DNA of 64,000 nt from Ramlibacter agri (GCF_012927085.1 NZ_JABBFX010000003.1:124001-188000); one strand, 5' to 3'. Shown: positions 42,194 to 50,986, numbered from the stretch's first letter. Numbers and translations are program-made. Notes: generated by a model from the sequence alone, not told the origin.

Positions 42194-43206
42194 GGGTGGC
42201 GTCCCACCATGAAGGCGCTGTCCGGGTCGGAGGTGACCGGCAGGCCGGAGGCCACCAGGCCCTGGCGCAGCGACTTCATGAAGCGATCGGGCACGCGCAT
42301 CGCGGGCGCGCGCAGCGGGCCGCCGTTGAAGCCGGCCAGCCAGTCCTGGTACTTCCACATGGAGCGGTTCAGCACGCCGGTGCCGGGCGCATAGCTGCCG
42401 GCCGCGGCGCCGTTGGCGTTGCGCGCGGGGTTGACCTTCCAGTACAGCTCCATCGCGGCTTCCCACTCGCCCCTGCGCGCCAGGTCGAAGGCGCGCGGGT
42501 AGTAGTCGGACATCCACTGCGTGTTGCTGGTGCCGGAGAACTGCAGCTTCATCAGGCTCATGAGCGGGATGGCGTCGCCTTCGATCGGGCTGCTGATCAC
42601 CACCTCGTCCCGGAAGTGGTGGTACATCTCGCACAGGCCTGCGGGCAGCGGGAAGCCCTGCTCGGACTTGATGGCCACGATGTTGGGGCAGTCCTGCAGC
42701 AGCTTGCGCACCAGTTGCACGGAGATGCCGGCCGGGTGCACGCGCTCGAAGCCCCACAGCGGGATCGGGAACAGCATCACGGCCAGGTTGGTCGCGTCGC
42801 AGAAGGACTTGGTGTAGTCGTAGATCTCCTGCTCGGTCGTGGGCCAGAACTGGGGCGGGTACGACAGCAGCACGATGTCGGCGCCGGCCTTCTCGGCCAG
42901 CTGTGCGGCTTCGATGTTCTCGGCCAGCGTGCCGAAGGCGGCGTGGAAGAACAGGCCGAACTGGCCGCCGGCGGTGTCGCGCGCCCAGGCGGTGAACTGC
43001 GCGTTCTCCTCGGGCGTGATCGCCACTTCCGAGCACAGAAGCGTGTAGGAGTAGCCGAGCTTCCGGGCCAGCGCGACGTCATGGCGGATTCCCTTCTCGT
43101 TCAGCCGCTTCTGGTCGGCGGAGTAGCTGGGGATGGTGACGGCGGAGCACCCGACAAGGTGTTCACGCGCCCAGGCGCGGGCGTCTTTCTTCTGGTAAGC
43201 GGGCAT
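42187..43206 (-). CDS. dihydrodipicolinate synthase (DapA) family lyase/dehydratase
   Basis: A 339-residue TIM-barrel protein. The Schiff-base Lys is in CPNIVAIKSEQGFP, and the expected strand with the conserved Tyr is VLLSYPPQFWP. The N-terminus (LVGCSAVTIPSYSADQKRLN) departs from true DapA, where GTAMVTPF is usual, so lysine synthesis is unlikely. Catabolic members cleave or dehydrate 2-oxo acids, for example 5-dehydro-4-deoxyglucarate dehydratase or aromatic hydratase-aldolases. Next to a semialdehyde dehydrogenase, a dehydratase-decarboxylase or aldolase is likely. The reaction is not fixed by the sequence. Confidence 0.85.
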   Translation of the reverse strand: MPAYQKKDARAWAREHLVGCSAVTIPSYSADQKRLNEKGIRHDVALARKLGYSYTLLCSEVAITPEENAQFTAWARDTAGGQFGLFFHAAFGTLAENIEAAQLAEKAGADIVLLSYPPQFWPTTEQEIYDYTKSFCDATNLAVMLFPIPLWGFERVHPAGISVQLVRKLLQDCPNIVAIKSEQGFPLPAGLCEMYHHFRDEVVISSPIEGDAIPLMSLMKLQFSGTSNTQWMSDYYPRAFDLARRGEWEAAMELYWKVNPARNANGAAAGSYAPGTGVLNRSMWKYQDWLAGFNGGPLRAPAMRVPDRFMKSLRQGLVASGLPVTSDPDSAFMVGRHPC

Positions 43207-43223
43207 GGTGTTTCCTTGGAGAA

Positions 43224-44231
43224 TTACTTGACGATCGGCTGGATCGAACAGGCCATTTCGGAGCCGAGGCCCTGGGCCCGCGCGCGGGCCAGCAGCATTT
43301 CGGCGGTGATCACGTCCTGCAGCGCGGAGCCGACGGACTTGTAGACGACGATCGCCTCGGGGTCGCGGCGAGCCTGGCCCGAGACCAGCGCGGGCAGGTC
43401 GACCAGCTTCTTGCTGAAGTCGACGCCGGCGCGCGTGGCGGCCAGCATGTCGCCGGTGTCGTGCGCCACTTCTTCCGGCATGTCGGTGACGACCAGCGCG
43501 GCGCGGGCGATGACGCCGGTGTCCACCTCGCGCTGCTCGGGCAGCGTGGAGCCGATGGAGGCCACGGTCATGCCGGGCTCCAGCCATTCACCCAGCAGCA
43601 CCGGGCTTTCGTCGCGGCTGCGCGCAGCGCACAGCACCACGTCGCTGCCAGCCAAGGCCTGTTGCGCGCTGGCGGCGGCTTCGACCTGCATGCCTTGCTC
43701 GGCGAACGAGGCGGCAAACTTCTCGCGGCTGGCCAGCGTGGGGCTGAAGACCTTCACCGAGGCGATGGTGCGCACCGCGGCCAGCGCGGTGAGCAGGCCG
43801 TGCGCTTCGAAGCCGGAGCCGATGACGGCGACCTTCAGGGCGCGGCGCGGCGCGGCCGCATCGACAGCGACCGCGGCGGTTGCGGCGGTGCGGATGCCGG
43901 TGATGCGGTTGCCGTCGATCAGGGCGGCGAGGCCCATGGTGGCCAGGTCGAACAGCGAGACCAGGTAGCTGGCGCGCTTGCCCTTGATCGAGGCGGCGAT
44001 CAGCTTGCAGCCCATGTGCTTGCCGCTCGGCGACACGGCGGTCATGCCGCGCAGCCAGAGGCCGTCGCCGCGGGCCATCGAGCGGGGCGGCACCATGGCG
44101 GGCGCGATCGGGGCGGAATAGGCCGTGCGCAGGGCGTCGATGGCGGCGCGCCAGTCGGCAAGCGCGGCGACGTCGGCGTCGGTGAGGAAAAGGGTGGGCG
44201 GCACCTGCAGCGCCGCGTCGGAATGGCCCAA
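43224..44231 (-). CDS. ornithine cyclodeaminase/mu-crystallin family protein
   Basis: A 335-residue NAD(P)-binding protein. The Rossmann motif is VAVIGSGFEAHGLLTAL, preceded by TGIRTAATAAVAVD. Members include ornithine cyclodeaminase, alanine dehydrogenase, ketimine reductases and N-methyl amino acid dehydrogenases. A TTG start is used: AGGAGA lies 6-7 bases before TTG 44231, and no closer ATG fits. It heads the four-gene operon of 39.7-44.2 kb. An imine-forming or imine-reducing step on an amino acid, feeding the DapA-like and dehydrogenase steps, is the best inference. Confidence 0.85.
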   Translation of the reverse strand: MGHSDAALQVPPTLFLTDADVAALADWRAAIDALRTAYSAPIAPAMVPPRSMARGDGLWLRGMTAVSPSGKHMGCKLIAASIKGKRASYLVSLFDLATMGLAALIDGNRITGIRTAATAAVAVDAAAPRRALKVAVIGSGFEAHGLLTALAAVRTIASVKVFSPTLASREKFAASFAEQGMQVEAAASAQQALAGSDVVLCAARSRDESPVLLGEWLEPGMTVASIGSTLPEQREVDTGVIARAALVVTDMPEEVAHDTGDMLAATRAGVDFSKKLVDLPALVSGQARRDPEAIVVYKSVGSALQDVITAEMLLARARAQGLGSEMACSIQPIVK

Positions 44232-44350
44232 GGCTGTCTCCTGTACTTTGCCAATGCATCGTAGGGAGAGGGGGCGGGTGGGACGACTGGGCTTGCTGGA
44301 AAGCAGCTTTGCTGCGGGAGGGAACCTCGCCCTCGTTGTCGATAGCCTTG

Positions 44351-44423
44351 TAGGGTGCGCAGCTTGCTGCGCACCGCACGAGGAAGACCGCGCGCGGTGC
44401 GCAGCAGAGCTGCGCACCCTACA
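44351..44423. repeat. tail-to-tail pair of REP-like palindromes (copies 2 and 3)
   Basis: Copy 2: GGTGCGCAGC (44354-44363), TT, GCTGCGCACC (44366-44375). Copy 3: GGTGCGCAGC (44396-44405), AGA, GCTGCGCACC (44409-44418). The outer flanks are TAGGG and CCCTA, the inner flanks GC-rich, so the two elements are mirror images around a 20-base centre and the whole could fold as a long cruciform. Lies between the cyclodeaminase start and the LysR stop. Confidence 0.82.
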
Positions 44424-44445
44424 TCGACACCGCGAGCGGGGAAGA

Positions 44446-45345
44446 TTACGACTTCAGCAAGGGCGTCGCGAGCGTCCGGATCAACTCCGCCACCGAACGT
44501 GTCGCCAGCGTGTGCGGCCGATGCGTGGTGGTGGCGAGCACGATCGTGCGATCGAGCGCCGGCTTGACGATGGGAATCGTCGCCAGCCGGCGGGTGTCGT
44601 GCGGCGCCAGCGAGCTGGCCGTGATGGCGAAGCCGCCGCGGCAGGCCACCATCTCGTGCTGCAGGCGGATTGAGTTGGCTTCGAGCGCCGCGACCAGCGA
44701 CAGGCCGCGCTCGCGCGCCAATGCGGACAGGCGGGCGCGCAAGGGATGCGGTTCACTGGGCAGCACCAGTGACAGCGTCGCCACCTCGTCGAAGGGAATC
44801 GACTTGCGCTTCGCGAAGGCATGCGACGCCGGCACCACCAGGTACAGCGCGATGCGTTCCAGCACCACCTCACCGGGCTGCTCCGCGCCTTCGCGCAGCA
44901 GGATGGCCAGGTCCAGCCGCCCCTGCACCAGCCAGTCTTCCAGCTGCACGCTGGAGCCCTCCGTCAGGTGCAGCCGCACCTGCGGCCATTGCTTGCGCAC
45001 TTCGGTGAACAGGCGGCCGGCGAGCACCGGCACCATCGAAGGCAGCATGCCGAAGCGCACGTCGCCCATGGGCAGGCCCTTGCGCGTGCGCATTTCGTCG
45101 GCCAGTTGCTCGGCGTCGCGCAGCAGAATGACGATACGCGGATAGACCTCCTGGCCGAACTCGGTCAGGACGACGCCGCGGCCGGTGCGGCGGAACAGGC
45201 GGGCGCCGGCTTCGCGTTCCAACTGCGCGATGTGGCGGCTGACGACCGACAGCGGCAGCTCCAGCGCCAGCGCCGCGGCGGAGACGCTGCCCAGGTCTGC
45301 CGCCTTGACGAAGACCTGCCACTTGGGGTCGAGGATGCTTTGCAC
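44446..45345 (-). CDS. LysR family transcriptional regulator
   Basis: A 299-residue regulator with a GTG start. The HTH (about 18-37) is SVSAAALALELPLSVVSRHI, and the following linker helix is LEREAGARLFRRTGRGVVLTEFG. The effector domain begins near residue 92. The bases CACAAT lie six bases upstream of the GTG, hinting at a leaderless message. It reads toward the cyclodeaminase operon (same strand, upstream) with the REP pair between, and is the nearest regulator for it. Another LysR gene lies in the operon to the right. Confidence 0.88.
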   Translation of the reverse strand: MQSILDPKWQVFVKAADLGSVSAAALALELPLSVVSRHIAQLEREAGARLFRRTGRGVVLTEFGQEVYPRIVILLRDAEQLADEMRTRKGLPMGDVRFGMLPSMVPVLAGRLFTEVRKQWPQVRLHLTEGSSVQLEDWLVQGRLDLAILLREGAEQPGEVVLERIALYLVVPASHAFAKRKSIPFDEVATLSLVLPSEPHPLRARLSALARERGLSLVAALEANSIRLQHEMVACRGGFAITASSLAPHDTRRLATIPIVKPALDRTIVLATTTHRPHTLATRSVAELIRTLATPLLKS

Positions 45346-45367
45346 GGCCCCATTGTGGCCCGGTGCT

Positions 45368-46141
45368 TCAGCTGCCGTCGCTGATGACGGTCCCGCCGTC
45401 CACCACCAGGGCCTGCCCCGTCAGGAAGCCGCCGGCGCGCCCGGCCAGCATCACGGCGACGCCGGCGATCTCCTCCGGCAGGCCGGGCCGGCGCAGCGGC
45501 GTGGCGGCCATGCGCTTTTCCATGAACTTCGCGTCGGCGATCAACTGCTCGGCGAAAGGCGTCTTCACCAGGCCGGGGCAGATCGCGTTCACGCGCACGC
45601 GGTCCGGGCCCCATTCGACCGCCAGGCTGCGCGCCAGCTGCACCAGGCCGGCCTTGCTGACGCCATAAGGCCCCAGCGCCTTGGTGCCGCGGAGGGCAGC
45701 GATGCTGGCGACCAGGATCACGCTGCCGCCGCCGGCCTTGGCCATCGCGGGAATCGCGCGCGAGGTCAGCCACACGGCGGCCAGCAGGTTGATGCCCAGC
45801 ACGCGGTTCCAGTCGCGCGCGCTGCCGGTGCGCATCGGCCCGACCGGGCCCTCGATGCCGGCGTTGGACACCAGCGTGTCGAGGCGCCCGAAGCGCGCCA
45901 GCACCTGGTCCACCGCGGCTTCGCATTGCGCCTGGTCGGAAACGTCGAAGGGCAGGGCGCTGGCCTGCAGGCCGCGCGCCTGCAGCTCCTGCGCCGCGCC
46001 TTCGCACTTGGCGGCATCGATGTCCGCCAGAACGACCTGCGCGCCGTGCTGCGCCAACGCATCGGCAATGGCCAGGCCCAGCCCGCTGGCGGCGCCGGTG
46101 ACGAGGGCCACCTGGCCTTTCAGGTCGAAGAGGGAAGTCAT
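45368..46141 (-). CDS. short-chain dehydrogenase/reductase
   Basis: A 257-residue SDR. Cofactor motif TGAASGLG (14-21) with Asp after the second strand (LADIDAA), which favours NAD. NAG is in LVSNAGIEG, the catalytic Ser in ILVASIAAL and the YxxxK pair in YGVSK. It oxidises or reduces a hydroxyl, probably on a sugar acid or polyol. It is the last gene of the operon starting with the epimerase at 49757, separated by two bases from the cupin gene. Confidence 0.9.
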   Translation of the reverse strand: MTSLFDLKGQVALVTGAASGLGLAIADALAQHGAQVVLADIDAAKCEGAAQELQARGLQASALPFDVSDQAQCEAAVDQVLARFGRLDTLVSNAGIEGPVGPMRTGSARDWNRVLGINLLAAVWLTSRAIPAMAKAGGGSVILVASIAALRGTKALGPYGVSKAGLVQLARSLAVEWGPDRVRVNAICPGLVKTPFAEQLIADAKFMEKRMAATPLRRPGLPEEIAGVAVMLAGRAGGFLTGQALVVDGGTVISDGS

Positions 46142-46143
46142 GC

Positions 46144-46707
46144 TCAACGTGCCGGCGTGACGCCGTCGTCGTACTGACCGTCGATCAGCACGAACATCAT
46201 CCGGCACGTCTCGCCGCTGCGGTTCGCCCAGGCGTGGTTGGTGCCGCGCTGCACGACGACGTCGCCCTGCTGCAGTTCCACCACGCCGTCGTCCAGCACC
46301 AGCGTCATCGCGCCGGACAGCACCACGCCGTAATCGACTGATTCGGTGCGGTGCATCAGCGGATGCGGCGAGTCGGCACGGACGGTCGATGCAGATGAGT
46401 CGCCAATGCCAGCGAAGGCATCGTGCATGCGCTGAGCGCCATTGCGCAGGAAGTCCTCGGTGTCCGGCGGGATGTCGACGATGCGCACTCGCGTACCGCC
46501 CTTGGGCGGCGGCAGCAACAGTGGGCCTTCGGTCGGGTCCGGGCCGTTGCCTACCGTTGCAGGCGTGGACGCCGTCGACCAGATCTCGTGGAACACGGTT
46601 CCGGGAATCTGCGGCAGCGCGACGCTCTTGGCGGGCGGGCCGTTGTGCGTGACGATGGACAGGCCCGCCGGGCTGTGCCCGGTGACCACGCGGCGCATGG
46701 GTTTCAT
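46144..46707 (-). CDS. cupin domain protein
   Basis: A 187-residue protein. The cupin barrel lies at about 105-185: HRTESVDYGVVLSGAMTLVLDDG is motif 1 (His, Glu present) and LQQGDVVVQRGTNHAWANRS is motif 2 with the metal His. The N-terminal 100 residues are an extension with TVFHEIWSTAS. Cupins of this kind are isomerases, dioxygenases or sensor-like binding proteins. It overlaps the LysR gene stop by four bases, so it is part of the same operon and may act on the same substrate class. Confidence 0.85.
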   Translation of the reverse strand: MKPMRRVVTGHSPAGLSIVTHNGPPAKSVALPQIPGTVFHEIWSTASTPATVGNGPDPTEGPLLLPPPKGGTRVRIVDIPPDTEDFLRNGAQRMHDAFAGIGDSSASTVRADSPHPLMHRTESVDYGVVLSGAMTLVLDDGVVELQQGDVVVQRGTNHAWANRSGETCRMMFVLIDGQYDDGVTPAR

Positions 46708-47630
46708 GGAAGATCCAGGGAAGAAAGGGAAGGCAATTGCGCCGCGGCATCGACGATCAGCTGCCGCAGCCATTGCGCGCCCGGGTCGAGGTCGCGCGCC
46801 TGGTGCCACTGCAGCACCTCGGTCAGCCGCGGCACGGCGAAGTCCAGCCGCACGCGGCGCAAAGGCAGGCTGGGGTCCAGCCGCGCGGCCGCCCGCGCGT
46901 GCAGCGTGGCGACGAGGCGCGTGCCCGCCACCAGCTGCGGCAGCAAGCTGTAAGTGGGCGTTACCACCTGCACCTGGCGGATCTCGCCGTGCGCGCGGTC
47001 GAACCAGGATTCGAAGAAGGGCTTGCCGAGGCTCTCGTAACACACGTGCCCCAGCTGGAGATATTGCGCCAGCCCGATGCTGTCGCCCACCTCGGGATGG
47101 TCGCGGTCCACCACCGCGCAATAGCCATCGTCGAACAGGTTGACGGCGGAGTGGCTGCCGGAAGCGAAGACCTCCGGCGTGACCAGCAGGTCGATCTCGC
47201 CCGCCTCCAGCTGCACGGCGCTTTCGCGGGCGGGCTGGCGCAGTTCGATGGTGATGCCGGGCGCCGCCTGGTGCACGCGCCGGAGCACGTCCACCAGCAG
47301 CACGTTGACCACGTAGTCGGAAGCGACCATGGTGAAGCGCCGCCGCGTGCTGGCCGGCTCGAACTCCGGCTTGATGCCCAAGGTGGCGTCGATGCGCACC
47401 AGCAGGTCGTTGATCGGGCCGACCAGGCTGCGCGCCAGCGGCGTCAGCTCCATCTTGCGGCCCACCTGGGTGATCAGCGGATCGCCGAAGTACTCGCGCA
47501 GTCGCGCCAGGATGCCGCTCATGGCCGGCTGCGTGATGTGCATGGCTTGCGCCGCGCGCGTCACGTTCTGCTCCGCCAGCAGCGCGCGCAGCGCGGTCAG
47601 CAGGTTCAGGTCCAGCCGCTGGTAGCGCAT
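46704..47630 (-). CDS. LysR family transcriptional regulator (NodD/SyrM-like group)
   Basis: A 308-residue regulator. It begins MRYQRLDLNLLTALRALLAE; the HTH is VTRAAQAMHITQPAMSGILARL. It closely resembles the regulator at 62845-63759, which shares MRYQR-DLNLL, the VTRAA HTH and a similar ending (PRLTEVLQWH). Such pairs suggest duplicated regulatory modules. It is embedded in the operon between the C-C hydrolase and the cupin gene, starting 2 bases after the hydrolase stop. The dyad at 49833-49849 may be its target. Confidence 0.88.
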   Translation of the reverse strand: MRYQRLDLNLLTALRALLAEQNVTRAAQAMHITQPAMSGILARLREYFGDPLITQVGRKMELTPLARSLVGPINDLLVRIDATLGIKPEFEPASTRRRFTMVASDYVVNVLLVDVLRRVHQAAPGITIELRQPARESAVQLEAGEIDLLVTPEVFASGSHSAVNLFDDGYCAVVDRDHPEVGDSIGLAQYLQLGHVCYESLGKPFFESWFDRAHGEIRQVQVVTPTYSLLPQLVAGTRLVATLHARAAARLDPSLPLRRVRLDFAVPRLTEVLQWHQARDLDPGAQWLRQLIVDAAAQLPSLSSLDLP

Positions 47631-47632
47631 GG

Positions 47633-48790
47633 CTAGGCGGTGCGTCCGCCGAGTGTCTCCGCGACCCAGTCGGCGATGTAGTGGCCGGCGTTGATGCTGT
47701 TGTCGAAGCTGGAGTGCTGCTTGCCGCCTTCGCGGTCGGTGAAGACCTTCAGCTCGCGTTTGGGCGAGTTCACCAGCTGCTCGTACGTGCGGTGCGCCCA
47801 CTGCAGCGGGATCTGCGAATCCTTCTCGCCGTGCGTGACAAGGAAGGGGACCTTGATGCGGTCCAGGATGCCGTCCAGGTGCACCTTCTCGGCGATCTGC
47901 ATGAACTCCTCGTTGTCCTTGCCGCCCCACACCCAGCGCACGTGTTCCCAGTAGTGCGGCACCGGGAGGCTGCCTTCGCGCGCCAGGCGCTTCTTCTGCA
48001 CGTCGCGCCAGTCGTGGTTGGCGCCCCAGACCACGCCCATGGCGAAGCGCGGCTCGAAGGCCACGGCACGCGGGCAGTAGTAGCCGCCCAGCGACACGCC
48101 TTCCAGGCCGATGCGCTTGGGGTCCACGTCGCCGCGCTGCTCCAGCCAGTCGACGATGCGGCTGGCCCAGTGCTCGCTGTCGTAGCGGGCCTGCAGGCCG
48201 TGCAGGCGCAGCGCCTCGCCAGTACCGGGCTGGTCCACCACCAGCGAAGCGACACCGCGCTTCGCCAGCCAGGCCGGCAGGCCGACGCGGTACTTCATTT
48301 CCTTGGTCGAGTCCAGGCCGTTGACCTGCACCAGGATGGGCGCACGGCCTTCCACGCCCTCGGCGCGCACGTACAGCGCCGACAGCACCTTGCCTTCGTA
48401 GGGGATCTCGACGCGCTCGCAGTTCTCGCGCGACAGCCTCAGGCTGCGCGCGAACACTTCCAGGAAGCGCTGGTACAGCGCCAGGCGGCCCGGCGCGCCG
48501 TGCGCCTGCAGGCGCTCCGCGGTGATCAGGTAGGTGGAGGCGCGGTTGTATTTCTCGCCGGCCGAGAGCAGGCGGCCGCGCGCCTCGTCTTCCTCGGCCA
48601 GCTCGCACAGCTTGTCGGCCATCTTCTGCCAGGTCTCGCGGAAGGCCTGCGTGCCGGCGGCGTCGGGCTGCTTCGCGGCGTCCTGCAGCGGCGCGCACAT
48701 CTCCTCGATCTCGCCGATGCGCGCACCCATCTCGATGGCGAGGTCGACGGAGAGGTTCCAGACGTAGTTGGTGGGGAAGTAGCGGAACAT
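47633..48790 (-). CDS. alpha/beta hydrolase, C-C bond hydrolase-like (copy 2 of 2)
   Basis: A 385-residue protein of the same length as the one at 881-2038 and about 86% identical to it (about 54 differences counted by eye). The catalytic set is the same: Ser in GVSLGG, Asp in HGEKDSQIP, His in GGKQHSS and Glu in NGLDSTKE, 69 residues before the Ser. Differences cluster in the cap domain (about residues 82-125), where substrate contacts would lie. It sits between an NAD-dependent epimerase and a LysR gene. The two copies therefore probably act on related but different compounds. Confidence 0.9.
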   Translation of the reverse strand: MFRYFPTNYVWNLSVDLAIEMGARIGEIEEMCAPLQDAAKQPDAAGTQAFRETWQKMADKLCELAEEDEARGRLLSAGEKYNRASTYLITAERLQAHGAPGRLALYQRFLEVFARSLRLSRENCERVEIPYEGKVLSALYVRAEGVEGRAPILVQVNGLDSTKEMKYRVGLPAWLAKRGVASLVVDQPGTGEALRLHGLQARYDSEHWASRIVDWLEQRGDVDPKRIGLEGVSLGGYYCPRAVAFEPRFAMGVVWGANHDWRDVQKKRLAREGSLPVPHYWEHVRWVWGGKDNEEFMQIAEKVHLDGILDRIKVPFLVTHGEKDSQIPLQWAHRTYEQLVNSPKRELKVFTDREGGKQHSSFDNSINAGHYIADWVAETLGGRTA

Positions 48791-48797
48791 GGAGTCC

Positions 48798-49757
48798 TTA
48801 ACCGAATTGCGTGGCGCGGCGCACGAGGTTCTCGAGCGAGCCGTCGTTGCGGAAGCCGGCCGCGTCGGCGGCCGGTGTGACGATGGGCGGGAAGCTGCCG
48901 AACAGCGCCTCGATGCGCGCCTCGGGCTGCCAGGTGGCGAGCGCCGACACGTCTTCGCCGCGCACGGCGCCGATGGCGGCCACGAGTTGGGCGAAGCTGA
49001 AGTGCAGCGTCGGCAGGGTGAAGCTGCGGCGCGTGCCCAGGCGCTCGGCCGGCACGCTGGCCGCATGCAGCAGGTTGTCGACGATGCTGGGGAGCGACGA
49101 AGCCCAGGTGCTCGCCTCGGGCCGCACCGGCAGCGTGATCGGGCGGCCGGCGCCCAGCTCGCGAATCATGTCGCTCATGAAGGCCGACATCTGGCCGGTG
49201 CGCGCCGGCGGCCGGGCCAGCACGCCGGGCAGGCGCACCGAGCGGCCGTCCACCCAGCCGCGGCGGCTGAAGTCGCTGACCAGGATCTCGCCCACCAGCT
49301 TCTGCGCGCCGTAGCTCATGCCCGGGCCGGCCGGCGTGTCGTCGTCCACCTGCGCCGGCAGCGGCGAGGCGAAGATGCCGATGGTGCTGGCGAACACGAA
49401 CACCGGCGCGCGGCCGCCGCGCAGCGCTTGCGCGCGGGCGGCTTCCAGCAGCAGCGTGGTTCCGCCCAGGTTGACGTCGCGGGCCAGCTCGTAGTTGTGT
49501 TCCGCCGTGCCGCCGGGAATGCTGGCCAGGTGGAAGACGACGTCCACCGGCGGCTCGAAGGCCGTGGCCACGCTGGCGGGGTTGGCGATGCTGCCGGCCA
49601 GCTGGCGCTCGAACTCCGCCGGCGCGGCGCCGGCAAAGGCGGTGTCCAGCGCAGTCAGCCGCGTGATGGGTTGGCCGGCGAGGCTGCGCGCCTCGCGCAG
49701 GCTGGCGACGAGGGCCTGGCCCACGAAGCCGTTGGCGCCGGTGACGACGATGTGCAT
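48798..49757 (-). CDS. NAD-dependent epimerase/dehydratase family (D-erythronate dehydrogenase DenD-like)
   Basis: A 319-residue extended SDR. Cofactor motif TGANGFVGQ (6-14), catalytic SYGAQK (Tyr-x3-Lys) and FASTIGIFAS with the Ser/Thr. The segment VFHLASIPGGTAEHNYELARDVNL and VRLPGVLARPPARTGQMSAFMS are typical of the DenD/UxuE-like group that oxidises four-carbon sugar acids. The ATG at 49757 has GGGAAAG upstream; a longer frame without a ribosome site exists. It heads the five-gene minus-strand operon. Confidence 0.88.
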   Translation of the reverse strand: MHIVVTGANGFVGQALVASLREARSLAGQPITRLTALDTAFAGAAPAEFERQLAGSIANPASVATAFEPPVDVVFHLASIPGGTAEHNYELARDVNLGGTTLLLEAARAQALRGGRAPVFVFASTIGIFASPLPAQVDDDTPAGPGMSYGAQKLVGEILVSDFSRRGWVDGRSVRLPGVLARPPARTGQMSAFMSDMIRELGAGRPITLPVRPEASTWASSLPSIVDNLLHAASVPAERLGTRRSFTLPTLHFSFAQLVAAIGAVRGEDVSALATWQPEARIEALFGSFPPIVTPAADAAGFRNDGSLENLVRRATQFG

Positions 49758-49782
49758 GTGCTTTCCCGGTTTGGAGCGGGCG

Positions 49783-49788
49783 ATCGTA
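49783..49788 (-). promoter_or_regulatory. -10 hexamer of the epimerase operon
   Basis: The minus strand reads TACGAT, 25 bases before the ATG at 49757, with a GGGAAAG ribosome site between. The -35 is not clear, as expected for a LysR-activated promoter. Confidence 0.35.
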
Positions 49789-49832
49789 GCGGCGGCCCGG
49801 GGGAAGCAGAAATCGTTTGCGGCGATGCTTTC

Positions 49833-49849
49833 CATCAGCCTGGGTGATG
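49833..49849. promoter_or_regulatory. candidate LysR-type binding site between divergent operons
   Basis: CATCA (49833-49837), 7 bases, TGATG (49845-49849), a dyad containing T-N11-A, the LysR core. It lies in the 168-bp gap between the epimerase operon and the lactonase operon, so one regulator could control both. The LysR encoded at 46704 is the nearest candidate. Confidence 0.4.
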
Positions 49850-49911
49850 CCATAGGGCGGCGGCATGGGCTGCATCGCGAGATTCGATTTCCGCTCCTGG
49901 ACAGCGCTGCC

Positions 49912-49917
49912 TAGCAT
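49912..49917 (+). promoter_or_regulatory. -10 hexamer with leaderless geometry before the lactonase gene
   Basis: TAGCAT is followed by 8 bases (CCGCCGCC) and the ATG at 49926. No Shine-Dalgarno is present. The predicted start of transcription is at the start codon. Confidence 0.4.
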
Positions 49918-49925
49918 CCGCCGCC

Positions 49926-50951
49926 ATGAGTTCCCCACCCAATCCCCTGGCCGGCTGGCGCCTGGACCGGGCCGACATCCGCTACGTCGGCCACGACCTG
50001 CAGCGGCCGGAATGCATCCTGGCCGAGCCGGACGGCACGCTGTGGACGGCCGACGCGCGCGGCGGCGTCATGCGCATCGCGCCGGACGGCGGCCAGACCT
50101 TGATCGCGCAGCAAACGCCGGAAGCCCGCGACGACGCGCCCAAGTCGCCCGAGCGCCTGATCCTGGGCGGCACGCTGCCGAACGGCCTGGCCTTCGACCG
50201 CGACGGCAACATCCTGATCGCCAACTTCGGCACCGACGCCATCGAGCTGATGACGCGCGACGGCCGCTCGCGCACGCTGTACGACGCGATAGCCGGCGAG
50301 CCGCTGGGCAAGACCAACTTCGTGCTGAGCGACTCGCAGGGCCGCATCTGGTTCACGGTGACGACGAAGCTGTCGCCCTGGACCCGCTCCATCAACGAAA
50401 AGGCACCGGACGGCTACGTGGGCGTCATCGACGAACACGGCATCCGCGTCGTCGCCGACGGCTTCATCGGCACCAACGAGATCCGCTTCGACGCCAGGGA
50501 GGAGTGGCTCTACGTCGTGGAGTCCAATGCCCGCCGCATCTCGCGCGTGCGCATCGGCCCCGGCGCGACCGAGCTGGCGCGCGAGGTGTTCGGCCCGGCC
50601 GACCTGGGCGGCATCCCGGACGGCTTCGCCTTCGACGCTCACGGCAACCTGTGGATCACGCTGATCATGCACGAGCGCCTGGTGGCGCTGACGCCCGAGG
50701 GCGAGCTGCTGACGCTGTTCGACGACGGAGACCCGCAGCAGGTGGCGGCCTTCGACCAGCATTTCTTCGCCGGCACGATGACGCCGGAGGTAATGGCTAG
50801 CTGCAAGGGCACCGTCGCGCCCTGGATGGCCAGCGTGACCTTCGGCGGCCCGGACCTGCGCACCGTGTTCCTGGGCAGCCTGATGGGGAATCGGCTGCCT
50901 TGCTTCCGTTCTCCCGTTGCCGGTTTGCCGCTCCCGCATTGGCGCGCCTGA
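49926..50951 (+). CDS. SMP-30/gluconolactonase/LRE family lactonase
   Basis: A 341-residue beta-propeller protein. Metal-site segments are visible: the Glu in [36 protein letters not shown], and [26 protein letters not shown] split here by description. [21 protein letters not shown] carries the conserved Asp. The family hydrolyses sugar lactones with one divalent metal ion. No signal peptide. It opens an operon with HisD-like, SDR, FAH-family and Bug genes, a set suited to oxidation of a sugar to its lactone, ring opening and further breakdown. Confidence 0.88.
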   Translation: MSSPPNPLAGWRLDRADIRYVGHDLQRPECILAEPDGTLWTADARGGVMRIAPDGGQTLIAQQTPEARDDAPKSPERLILGGTLPNGLAFDRDGNILIANFGTDAIELMTRDGRSRTLYDAIAGEPLGKTNFVLSDSQGRIWFTVTTKLSPWTRSINEKAPDGYVGVIDEHGIRVVADGFIGTNEIRFDAREEWLYVVESNARRISRVRIGPGATELAREVFGPADLGGIPDGFAFDAHGNLWITLIMHERLVALTPEGELLTLFDDGDPQQVAAFDQHFFAGTMTPEVMASCKGTVAPWMASVTFGGPDLRTVFLGSLMGNRLPCFRSPVAGLPLPHWRA

Positions 50952-50986
50952 ACGCCGTTTCCCCTTCCTTCTTCCACCCAACAACC

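Noticed and set aside
42187..43206. Lysine-biosynthetic dapA
   Set aside because: N-terminus differs from true DapA and it is co-transcribed with a semialdehyde dehydrogenase and a Bug protein.
44351..44423. CRISPR-like repeat array
   Set aside because: Only two mirror-image palindromes with no regular spacers; a third copy is 11 kb away. They fit a REP element family.
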